Origin: Chryseobacterium cupriresistens
GTDB lineage: Bacteria > Bacteroidota > Bacteroidia > Flavobacteriales > Weeksellaceae
Length of the DNA stretch: 64,000 nucleotides
NCBI RefSeq assembly: GCF_046614675.1
Contig: NZ_JBKKJT010000005.1
Location: 372,001 to 436,000, forward strand
Direction: 5' to 3'
Shown: positions 25,781 through 33,258 of the stretch, piece by piece
Numbering within the stretch: the first letter of the stretch is position 1
How the letters are laid out: the number at the start of each line of letters is the position of its first letter
The notes under the pieces: generated by a model
What the model saw: the letters and a program-made list of their open reading frames with translations, nothing else
What the model was told of the DNA's origin: nothing
Databases searched by the model: none
Translations under genes and position numbers: made by a program

Positions 25781-27094
25781 TTATTTTGTAATGGTCTTTC
25801 TTCCTATACTTTTATAATGAAATCCGTTCTGTTCAGGGATTTCCAGCGGGTACATATTTCTGCCGTCAAAAATGACTTTGTTTTTCATTTTTCTAGCCAT
25901 AAGGTCAAAATTAGGATTTTTGAATTCCGGCCATTCTGTAGCAATAAACAGTGCATCTACATCTTCGATTGCATCGTACATTCCTTTAGCATATTGTATT
26001 TTATCACCTAAAAGCTTCTTAACATTACTTTCTGCAACAGCGTCATAGGCTATGACCTCTGCTCCTTTCTCCAATAGAAGAGCGATGTTGTCTAATGATG
26101 AGGCTTCTCTGATGTCATCCGTATTGGCTTTGAAGGCAAGCCCCCACATAGCAATTTTCTTTCCTTCAATACTTCCTCCGAAATATTTTTCAATTTCAGA
26201 CACTAAGATTACCTTCTGGGCTGTATTTACCTTTTCCGTAGCTTCAAGGATCTGAAAATTAAAATCTTCCTGCTTTCCGGACTTTATAAGTGCTTTTACG
26301 TCTTTAGGAAAGCAGCTTCCACCATATCCGATACCTGGGAATAAGAATCTGTGCCCGATTCTGTCATCACTACCCATTCCCAGTCTTACCTTATCTACAT
26401 CTGCGCCCACTTTTTCACAATAGTTCGCAATCTCATTCATAAAGGTGATTTTTACTGCCAGAAATGAATTCGCAGCATATTTTGTAAGTTCTGAGGATTT
26501 CTCATCCATGAAAATGATGGGAATTCCGGTGTTGGTAAAAGGCTGGTATATCTTAGACATGATGTCTTTGGCTCTTTCCGAACTTGCACCTACAACTACT
26601 CTTGAAGGGTTCATTGAATCTTCAACCGCAAATCCTTCTCTTAAAAATTCGGGATTTGAAACAACATCAAAAGGGATATTTGTTTTCGCTGAGATGGTTT
26701 CTCTTACTCTGTCTGCAGTTCCTACAGGAACCGTGCTTTTATTGACAATGACTTTGTATCCGGTCATCATTTCGCCAATATTATCAGCTACCTGAAGTAC
26801 ATAAGACAGATCTGCAGATCCGTCTTCTCCCGGAGGAGTAGGTAATGCCAGATAAATCACTTCGCTTTTGTCTAAAGCTTCTTTAAGATTGGTAGTGAAA
26901 AATAATCTTTCAGACTGAATGTTTCTTAAAAACATTTCTTCAAGGTTCGGCTCATAGATGGGAACAATGCCGTTTTTCATACCTTCTACTTTTTTTTCAT
27001 CAATATCAACACAGTATACTGAATTGCCAAGTTCTGCCAGAGTGGTTCCTGTAACCAAACCTACATAACCTGTTCCTACAATCGTTATATTCAA
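25781..27094 (-). CDS. ugd: UDP-glucose 6-dehydrogenase
   Basis: The 437-residue protein begins at a TTG codon with the dinucleotide fold NITIVGTGYVGLVTGTTLAE. The GGSCFPKDVKAL segment near residue 258 holds the catalytic Cys, and the ending domain has the KIAMWGLAFKANTDDIREA block. It oxidises UDP-glucose to UDP-glucuronate, a precursor of acidic sugars; GDP-mannose dehydrogenases are similar, but the length and GYVGLVTG start favour UDP-glucose. It is the first gene of the minus-strand locus, about 20 bases after a predicted transcript start. Confidence 0.92.
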   Translation of the reverse strand: MNITIVGTGYVGLVTGTTLAELGNSVYCVDIDEKKVEGMKNGIVPIYEPNLEEMFLRNIQSERLFFTTNLKEALDKSEVIYLALPTPPGEDGSADLSYVLQVADNIGEMMTGYKVIVNKSTVPVGTADRVRETISAKTNIPFDVVSNPEFLREGFAVEDSMNPSRVVVGASSERAKDIMSKIYQPFTNTGIPIIFMDEKSSELTKYAANSFLAVKITFMNEIANYCEKVGADVDKVRLGMGSDDRIGHRFLFPGIGYGGSCFPKDVKALIKSGKQEDFNFQILEATEKVNTAQKVILVSEIEKYFGGSIEGKKIAMWGLAFKANTDDIREASSLDNIALLLEKGAEVIAYDAVAESNVKKLLGDKIQYAKGMYDAIEDVDALFIATEWPEFKNPNFDLMARKMKNKVIFDGRNMYPLEIPEQNGFHYKSIGRKTITK

Positions 27095-27118
27095 AATGTC
27101 TGTTTTTAAATTCTAAGA

Positions 27119-27126
27119 CAAAAGTA
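27119..27126 (-). promoter_or_regulatory. Candidate -7 box for ugd-rfbB-rfbA
   Basis: TACTTTTG on the minus strand matches TAnnTTTG and would start transcription about 20 bases before the TTG start of ugd. It lies back to back with the rimP promoter in the same 200-base divergent spacer. Confidence 0.5.
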
Positions 27127-27202
27127 ATAAAAATCTTCTGACATATTCTTTTAATTTATTGTAAATGAATCGGGCGCTATTTACCTGATACTTAAGATTA
27201 TT

Positions 27203-27232
27203 TTGCTTTTTTAGAAAAAAAGCTTATATTTG
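27203..27232 (+). promoter_or_regulatory. Promoter of rimP-nusA-infB
   Basis: A TTG at 27203-27205 is followed after exactly 19 bases by TATATTTG at 27225-27232. Both the boxes and the spacing fit the Bacteroidota primary-sigma consensus, making this one of the clearest promoters in the window. The predicted start is near 27236. Confidence 0.75.
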
Positions 27233-27234
27233 CA

Positions 27235-27291
27235 ATGGATTTACGGAAAAAATGGGAAGGCTTCGGAAGAAAGCCTTTTTTCGTACTGTAA
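27235..27291 (+). other. Leader with 18-codon ORF and attenuator-like hairpin before rimP
   Basis: Directly after the promoter an ATG at 27235 opens an 18-codon frame ending with TAA at 27289-27291. Inside it, 27257-27263 (AAGGCTT) pairs with 27271-27277 (AAGCCTT) around a 7-base loop, and the stem runs straight into TTTTTT. The arrangement looks like an intrinsic terminator in the leader. NusA autoregulation by attenuation in rimP leaders is known in enterobacteria; a similar role here is inference. Confidence 0.5.
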
Positions 27292-27307
27292 ATCAAGATA
27301 AAAATAT

Positions 27308-27775
27308 ATGGAGTTTAGAAAAAGAATTGAAGAATTATTAAATGAATTCCTTGAGACCAGAAAAGATCTGTTTCTTATTGATCTTAAAATTTCTGCAGGG
27401 GATGATATTACAGTGATTTTGGATGGTGATAACGGAGTTTCTTTGCAGGATTGTCTTGATGCAAGCCGTGCAATTGAATTCAATATGGATCGTGAAGAGC
27501 ATGACTTCAGCCTTCAGGTGATGTCTGCAGGACTGAGCGAGCCATTATCCACACCAAGACAGTTCAGTAAAAACATTGGAAGAGAGATTGAGGTGATGCT
27601 GGAGGATTCTTCTAAAATTGAAGGGGAATTGTCAAAAGTAGACGATGAGAAGATCACGCTTGTTCTACGTTACCGGAAACCGAAAGATATCGGAAAAGGA
27701 AAAGTAGATGTGGAGGAGGAGAAAGAAATTTCTTATCCTGAGATCAAAAAAGCATTAGTAGTAATTAAATTTTAA
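27308..27775 (+). CDS. rimP: Ribosome maturation factor RimP
   Basis: The 155-residue acidic protein has the RimP (DUF150) two-domain layout: an N-terminal alpha/beta domain with DLKISAGDDITVILDGDNGVSLQDCLDASRA-type sequence (about residues 22-58) and a C-terminal SH3-like domain from REIEVMLED onward. The conserved VMSAGLSEPL hinge is present. RimP binds the 30S subunit during maturation. It heads the conserved rimP-nusA-infB operon, with nusA 16 bases downstream. Confidence 0.95.
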   Translation: MEFRKRIEELLNEFLETRKDLFLIDLKISAGDDITVILDGDNGVSLQDCLDASRAIEFNMDREEHDFSLQVMSAGLSEPLSTPRQFSKNIGREIEVMLEDSSKIEGELSKVDDEKITLVLRYRKPKDIGKGKVDVEEEKEISYPEIKKALVVIKF

Positions 27776-27791
27776 AAAGAAAAAAGAATAG

Positions 27792-29027
27792 ATGGATAAT
27801 ATAGCGTTGATTGAATCCTTTGGTGATTTTAAAGACGAAAAAGGGATCAGTAAGATTGATCTTATGGCAATTATTGAAGATTCACTGAAAACTCTTTTAA
27901 GAAAGAGATTTGATTCAGATGATCATTTTGATGTGATTGTAAACCCGGATAAAGGAGATTTTCAGATATTTTTAAATAAAACAATTGTAGAGGACGAAAT
28001 GTCTGAAGATGATGATTTGGAAATTGAAATTTCTGAAGCAAAGAAGATTGATCCTACCTTCGAAGTAGGTGAAGACTTTACAATGGAAATTCCTGTTGCA
28101 CAGTTGGGAAGAAGAAATATTCTTACCCTTAAGCAAATCCTTGCTACAAAACTTCAGGAACACAATAATGCAATGCTGTACGAACAGTTCAGAGATAAAA
28201 TTGGTGAAATTGTTGTAGGGGAAATCCACCACATCCGTCATAAGCACGTGATTCTGCTGGATGATGAAGGAAATGAATTTATTTTACCAAAAGAAAACCA
28301 GATCCCATCCGATTTCTTTAAAAAGGGTGAGAATATCAGAGCTATTGTTGAGACAGTAGATTTTAAAGGTTCTAAACCACAGATTATTATTTCCAGAACT
28401 GCACCTAAATTCCTAGAGAAGTTATTAGAGCTGGAAATTCCTGAGATCCAGGACGGAACAATTATCCTGAAAAAGGTAGTGAGAATTCCTGGTGAAAAGG
28501 CGAAGATTGCAGTAGATGCTTATGATGACAGAATTGATCCGGTAGGAGCTTGTGTTGGAGTAAAAGGATCCAGAATTCATGGCGTTGTAAGAGAGTTGAG
28601 AAATGAAAACATCGATGTTATTCAGTGGTCTAAAAACCCTGAGATCTTGGTGAAGAGAGCATTAGGAAATGTTACTATTAACAAAATTGAAATCAATGAG
28701 GAGACGAACTACGCGTTGGTGTATACTCCTGTTGAAGAAATTTCTAAAGTGATCGGAAAACAAGGTCAGAATATCAGACTGGCTTCTTGGTTGACAGGAT
28801 ATGAGATTGATGTATACAGAGAGTCCAGTGAGGATGATGATGTTGAATTGAAAGAATTTAACGATGATATCGAGCAGTGGATTTTGGATGAGTTTAAGAA
28901 AGTAGGACTTACGACTGCAAAATCAGTATTGGATAAAGAAACTGAAAGTCTTTTAAATATGGTTGACCTTGAAGAAGAAACTATTGAAGAGGTGAAACGT
29001 ATTCTGAGAGAAGAATTTGAAGATTAA
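27792..29027 (+). CDS. nusA: Transcription termination/antitermination factor NusA
   Basis: The 411-residue protein contains the NusA N-terminal RNAP-binding domain (about 1-130), an S1 domain (EIVVGEIHHIRHKHVILLDDEG), and two KH domains with the PVGACVGVKGSRIHGVV and EISKVIGKQGQNIRLAS signatures. It lacks the two acidic C-terminal repeats of E. coli NusA, as is usual in Bacteroidota, and ends soon after a short helical acidic stretch. It controls pausing, termination and antitermination and may regulate its own operon through the leader hairpin. Confidence 0.96.
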   Translation: MDNIALIESFGDFKDEKGISKIDLMAIIEDSLKTLLRKRFDSDDHFDVIVNPDKGDFQIFLNKTIVEDEMSEDDDLEIEISEAKKIDPTFEVGEDFTMEIPVAQLGRRNILTLKQILATKLQEHNNAMLYEQFRDKIGEIVVGEIHHIRHKHVILLDDEGNEFILPKENQIPSDFFKKGENIRAIVETVDFKGSKPQIIISRTAPKFLEKLLELEIPEIQDGTIILKKVVRIPGEKAKIAVDAYDDRIDPVGACVGVKGSRIHGVVRELRNENIDVIQWSKNPEILVKRALGNVTINKIEINEETNYALVYTPVEEISKVIGKQGQNIRLASWLTGYEIDVYRESSEDDDVELKEFNDDIEQWILDEFKKVGLTTAKSVLDKETESLLNMVDLEEETIEEVKRILREEFED

Positions 29028-29103
29028 GATTTTAAATAAATTTTAATAAACAGTAAAAAAGAAATACTTTAATTTTAAAAATTAAAAACAGTAAATAATA
29101 TAA

Positions 29104-32073
29104 ATGCCAAAAATTAGATTAAACAAAGCGGTTAAGGAATTCAACATTTCGATGTCCAGATTAGTAGAGTTTTTACAGTCAAGGGGCTTCGAGGTTGAAA
29201 GCAATCCTAACGCTCAATTGGAAGAAGCGGCATATTCTGCATTGGAGGCTGAGTTTGCTAAAGACGGCGAACAAAGAAAGGCTTCCCATGAGGTGGTGAT
29301 CACTAAAGTTCCGGAAGAAAAGCTGGAAATTGAAGAAAAGAAAACCCCTGAAGTGATAAGAGCTAAAGCAAATAAACCAGAAACTAGAATTTTAGGTAAA
29401 ATAGATTTGGAACCTAAGAAGCCTGAAGCTGAAGAGGCTCCTGCAGCTCCTGCAGTTCCTGTGGCTCCTGTTGCGACACCGGTTGAAGAAAAGAAAGAAG
29501 AAATCGTGAAAGAAGAACAACCGGAAGTTAAAGCAGTGCCTGAAAAGCAGGAATTTAAAGTTTTGGATAAAATTGATTTGTCTCAAATAGAATCTAGAAA
29601 CAGACCTGTGAAAAAAGACAAACCAAAAATGGAGGAGAAAAAAGAAGAAGTTAAACCTGTGGAACCAGTAAAAGAAACTCCAAAACCAGTGGTTGCAGAG
29701 GAGAAAAAAGTGGAAACTCCAAAAACAGAGGCTGAACCTGAATCTCAGGAACCACAGAAAATTGAGACCGTATATCAGAAGCTTGACGGTCCTAAAATCG
29801 TTGGGGAAAAGATCGACTTGACTCAGTTTGCGCCGAAGCCGGGTGCCGGAGCAAAAAAGAAAAGAAAGAGAATTGAAAAACCTGGTCAGAATAACCAACA
29901 AGGTCAGGGGAATAATCAAAACTCAGGAAATAATAACCAAGGTGGTCAGGGCCAGGGAAACCGTCAGAATAATAACGGTGGACAAGGCGGAAACCGTCAA
30001 GGTCAGGGCGGACAAGGAAACCGTCCTCAAGGTCAGGGTGGCCAGGGTGGAAACCGTTTTGGAAATAACCAGGGTGGTGGAAACCGTCAGGGTCAAGGTG
30101 GTGGCTTCAAAAAAGGAGGTCAGAACAACAGACCAGGGCAAAGAGTTATGCCAGTTGAATTAACCGATGAGCAGGTTAAAAACCAGATCAAAGAAACATT
30201 AGAAAAACTTACTAATAAAGGAGGAAAATCTAAATCTGCAAAACACAGAAAAGACAAAAGAACTTTCCGTAGAGAGCAGGATGAGCGCCAGCAGGAGCTT
30301 GAAGCACAAGACAGAACTCTTAAAGTAACAGAATTCATCACAGTAGGTGAATTGGCAAGTTTGATGAATGTTTCTCCAACTGAAGTAATCTCTGCTTGTT
30401 TCTCATTAGGGGTAATGGTTACCATGAACCAGAGACTTGAAGCGGATACCTTATTATTAGTAGCAGATGAATTCGGTTATAAAATCGAATTCTCAGATGC
30501 TGATCTTGAAGATACAGATGCTGAAGATGAAGTGGATACTGAAGAAAGCTTATTGCAGAGAGCTCCTGTAGTTACTGTAATGGGACACGTTGACCACGGT
30601 AAAACTTCATTATTGGATTACATCAGAAAAACCAACGTAATTGCTGGTGAATCAGGAGGAATTACTCAGCACATCGGTGCTTATAATGTGAAGCTGGAAA
30701 ATGGTCAGAGAATTACTTTCTTAGATACACCAGGTCACGAAGCCTTTACAGCGATGAGAGCAAGAGGGGCGCAGATCACGGATATTGCAATTATCGTAAT
30801 TGCTGCCGATGATGATGTAATGCCACAAACAAAAGAAGCAATTGCTCACGCACAGGCTGCAGGAGTACCAATGATTATTGCTATCAACAAAGTGGATAAG
30901 CCGAATGCAAACCCGGACAACATCCGTCAGCAGTTATCAGGATTAAATCCACCGGTTTTAGTAGAAGAATGGGGTGGGAATGTTCAGGCACAGGAGATCT
31001 CAGCTAAATTCGGTAATAATGTAGATGTATTGCTGGAAAAAGTTTTACTACAGGCTGAAATGCTTGAGTTGAAAGCAAATCCTGACCGTGCAGCAAACGG
31101 AGTTGTTATTGAAGCATCTTTAGATAAAGGTAGAGGTTATGTAGCAACAATGTTGGTACAGACCGGAACTTTAAGAGTAGGTGATTATGTAGTAGCAGGT
31201 AAAAATCACGGTAAAGTAAAAGCTTTGCTTGATGAAAGAGGAAAAAATCTAAAAGAAGCAGGGCCATCAATTCCTGCAACAATCTTAGGTTTGGACGGAG
31301 CGCCTACTGCAGGTGATAAATTCCGTGTATATGCTGATGAAAGTGAAGGTAAAGCTATTGCCAATAAGAGAGAACAGCTACAGAGGGAATTATCGATCAG
31401 AACCAAGAAGCATACAACCCTTGAGGAATTGGGTAGACGTATTGCTTTAGGAGAATTCAAAGAATTGAACATTATCCTTAAAGGAGACGTGGATGGTTCT
31501 GTAGAAGCTCTTTCTGATCAGTTACAAAGATTATCAACAGAAGAAATCAGTGTTAAGATTCTTCACTCAGGTGTTGGGCAGATCACTGAATCTGATATCA
31601 ACTTAGCCGCAGCATCAGATGCGATTATCATTGGATTCAATGTAAGAGCGGGTGCCAATGCAAAAGAACTTGCCGATCGTGAGGAAATTGAGATCAGAAC
31701 TTACTCTGTAATCTATAAAGCAATCGATGAAGTAAAAGAAGCGATGGAGGGAATGCTTTCTCCGGAAATTCAGGAACAGGTGATTGGTAATGTTGAAATC
31801 CGTGAGGTATTCAAGATTTCTAAAGTAGGAACAATTGCAGGTTGTATGGTTCTTACCGGAAAAGTAACAAGACAGTCTAAAGTACGTTTGCTAAGAGACG
31901 GTATTGTTAAATTCGATGGAGAACTGGAAAGTTTGAAACGTTTCAAAGATGATGTGAAGGAAGTAACAAAAGGTTACGAATGTGGTCTGAACCTTAAAGG
32001 TTATAATGATATTGAAATCGGAGATATTCTTGAAGTTTACGAAGAAGTAGCGGTTAAGAAAAAACTGAAATAA
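29104..32073 (+). CDS. infB: Translation initiation factor IF-2
   Basis: The 989-residue protein has an N-terminal IF2_N helix bundle (MPKIRLNKAVKEFNI), then a long charged Glu/Lys/Pro region, a Gln/Gly/Asn-rich low-complexity stretch at about residues 260-348 with repeated GGQG and NRQG units, and a second IF2_N module near 415. The G domain starts at GHVDHGKTS (494) and has DTPGHEAF and NKVDKP; domains II-IV complete the protein. IF-2 places initiator tRNA on the 30S subunit. A strong terminator follows its stop. Confidence 0.97.
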   Translation: MPKIRLNKAVKEFNISMSRLVEFLQSRGFEVESNPNAQLEEAAYSALEAEFAKDGEQRKASHEVVITKVPEEKLEIEEKKTPEVIRAKANKPETRILGKIDLEPKKPEAEEAPAAPAVPVAPVATPVEEKKEEIVKEEQPEVKAVPEKQEFKVLDKIDLSQIESRNRPVKKDKPKMEEKKEEVKPVEPVKETPKPVVAEEKKVETPKTEAEPESQEPQKIETVYQKLDGPKIVGEKIDLTQFAPKPGAGAKKKRKRIEKPGQNNQQGQGNNQNSGNNNQGGQGQGNRQNNNGGQGGNRQGQGGQGNRPQGQGGQGGNRFGNNQGGGNRQGQGGGFKKGGQNNRPGQRVMPVELTDEQVKNQIKETLEKLTNKGGKSKSAKHRKDKRTFRREQDERQQELEAQDRTLKVTEFITVGELASLMNVSPTEVISACFSLGVMVTMNQRLEADTLLLVADEFGYKIEFSDADLEDTDAEDEVDTEESLLQRAPVVTVMGHVDHGKTSLLDYIRKTNVIAGESGGITQHIGAYNVKLENGQRITFLDTPGHEAFTAMRARGAQITDIAIIVIAADDDVMPQTKEAIAHAQAAGVPMIIAINKVDKPNANPDNIRQQLSGLNPPVLVEEWGGNVQAQEISAKFGNNVDVLLEKVLLQAEMLELKANPDRAANGVVIEASLDKGRGYVATMLVQTGTLRVGDYVVAGKNHGKVKALLDERGKNLKEAGPSIPATILGLDGAPTAGDKFRVYADESEGKAIANKREQLQRELSIRTKKHTTLEELGRRIALGEFKELNIILKGDVDGSVEALSDQLQRLSTEEISVKILHSGVGQITESDINLAAASDAIIIGFNVRAGANAKELADREEIEIRTYSVIYKAIDEVKEAMEGMLSPEIQEQVIGNVEIREVFKISKVGTIAGCMVLTGKVTRQSKVRLLRDGIVKFDGELESLKRFKDDVKEVTKGYECGLNLKGYNDIEIGDILEVYEEVAVKKKLK

Positions 32074-32087
32074 TAATTTAAGATAAA

Positions 32088-32118
32088 GAAAGCAGGCATC
32101 TCAGATGCCTGCTTTTTT
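32088..32118 (+). terminator. Terminator after infB, possibly bidirectional
   Basis: AGCAGGCATC at 32091-32100 pairs with GATGCCTGCT at 32104-32113 around TCA, followed by a run of T. On the minus strand the same stem is followed by TTTCTTT, so it can also end the convergent gene at 32144. Confidence 0.9.
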
Positions 32119-32143
32119 ATTAATATAATTAGTTATAAATAAT

Positions 32144-32824
32144 CTAATTCTGGTTCAAAAAAGTCACAAGCTTTATTAAATCTTCATCTTTATCAAACTT
32201 TATTTTATTGGATTTAAAGAAACTGGCTAAGCTGTCTTTTTTATCTGGAAATTGTTCAATGATTTCTTTTTGACTTTTAGGTTTCTTTATGAAGCCTTTA
32301 TCTGTTTTGATATAATATACTGGATCAAGAGTTTTGAAATTTGCAGGCTTGTCACTTGAATAACCATTTGGAGCCGGGACAAAGTCTATAAATTTTGTTT
32401 TAACTTTTTTGTATAGACTATTCTTTCCATTGGTAAGCTCATAAAAATAGCCGGCTAATTCATCAGAAGTATCTAGTAATACAAATGTTTTTTTAGGTGA
32501 AATAACTTCTATTCTCCCGTATTCTGCTTTCTTTGGAAGAGCTAGGACTTTATCTTCTTTTTTGAATTCAATCTCATCATTATAGCTATTATATCTAATA
32601 GGTACTTGTTCATCTGTTGTACCTGAGATTTTGGCCCTCATAAAATCTTTGTCAGGATAAGGTGTTCCCAGAATATCATCATAATTTAAGGTTTTTCCAG
32701 ATGATGACTGAAGAGTATAATATATAGGTTGGGTTCCGGTACTATAATTTTGAGAAACTATTTGTTGCTGTGCGAAGCAAAAAACATTGGCTAGTAAGAA
32801 TGTGGATATGGTAATTTTTTTCAT
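32144..32824 (-). CDS. Secreted protein of unknown function
   Basis: The 226-residue protein has a clear signal peptide (MKKITISTFLLANVFCFAQ, cleavage near 19-20). The mature part is rich in Lys, Asp, Tyr and Ser with beta-strand periodicity and no cysteines or recognisable domain; a PIYYTLQSSSGKTLNYDDILG stretch may be a short beta-rich N-terminal domain. It is monocistronic, with its own well-formed promoter and a shared terminator with infB. I cannot assign a function. Confidence 0.8.
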   Translation of the reverse strand: MKKITISTFLLANVFCFAQQQIVSQNYSTGTQPIYYTLQSSSGKTLNYDDILGTPYPDKDFMRAKISGTTDEQVPIRYNSYNDEIEFKKEDKVLALPKKAEYGRIEVISPKKTFVLLDTSDELAGYFYELTNGKNSLYKKVKTKFIDFVPAPNGYSSDKPANFKTLDPVYYIKTDKGFIKKPKSQKEIIEQFPDKKDSLASFFKSNKIKFDKDEDLIKLVTFLNQN

Positions 32825-33258
32825 GGTATAATGAATTATTTATTTGTTTGTTTATTCTATCAAATGTATTAAATATATTGTTATTTAAGCAACATTGTGC
32901 TTTTTTTTATAAATATAAGTGTGTGGTAGTAAGTGGCTTAAATTAGAAAAATATTTTAAAATTTTAAAAAATTTATCGGAATATGTATTTAAGTTAAATA
33001 TTTTAATCAAAATGTTTAATTTAGATTCATTATAAATAATATTTTATTTCTTGTTTATATTGTGTTAAAAACGTTGTTTTCAGTCTTTTGCTTTAAATTT
33101 TAGCTTCCTGAAATCATTGAATATTGTGAATCTTTATTATGTAAATTTTAGAATAAGAAAATACAGCCGTGAGAAGGACATATATGGGAAAGTGAAAATT
33201 TGCATGTGTTAATATTTATTAACATATTTGCCCATTAAATATATTAAAATTTGTTAAT
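32825..33258. other. AT-rich divergent intergenic region (434 bp)
   Basis: It holds the promoter of the minus-strand secreted protein (32861-32892) and, at its right end, a dyad at 33207-33224 (TGTTAAT-ATTT-ATTAACA) overlapping a one-mismatch -7 box CATATTTG (33223-33230) ahead of the SusC gene. The remaining roughly 300 bases are extremely AT-rich with no ORF or stable hairpin I can support. Confidence 0.5.
32861..32892 (-). promoter_or_regulatory. Promoter of the secreted protein gene
   Basis: On the minus strand a TTG (32892-32890) is followed after 21 bases by TACATTTG (32868-32861). Both boxes fit the Bacteroidota consensus, and the predicted leader to the ATG at 32824 is about 33 bases. 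Confidence 0.65.

Noticed and set aside
29392..30163. Several long ORFs in other frames across the infB repeat region
   Set aside because: They arise from the low-complexity, codon-biased repeat DNA of infB and have highly repetitive Phe- or Thr/Val-rich translations.
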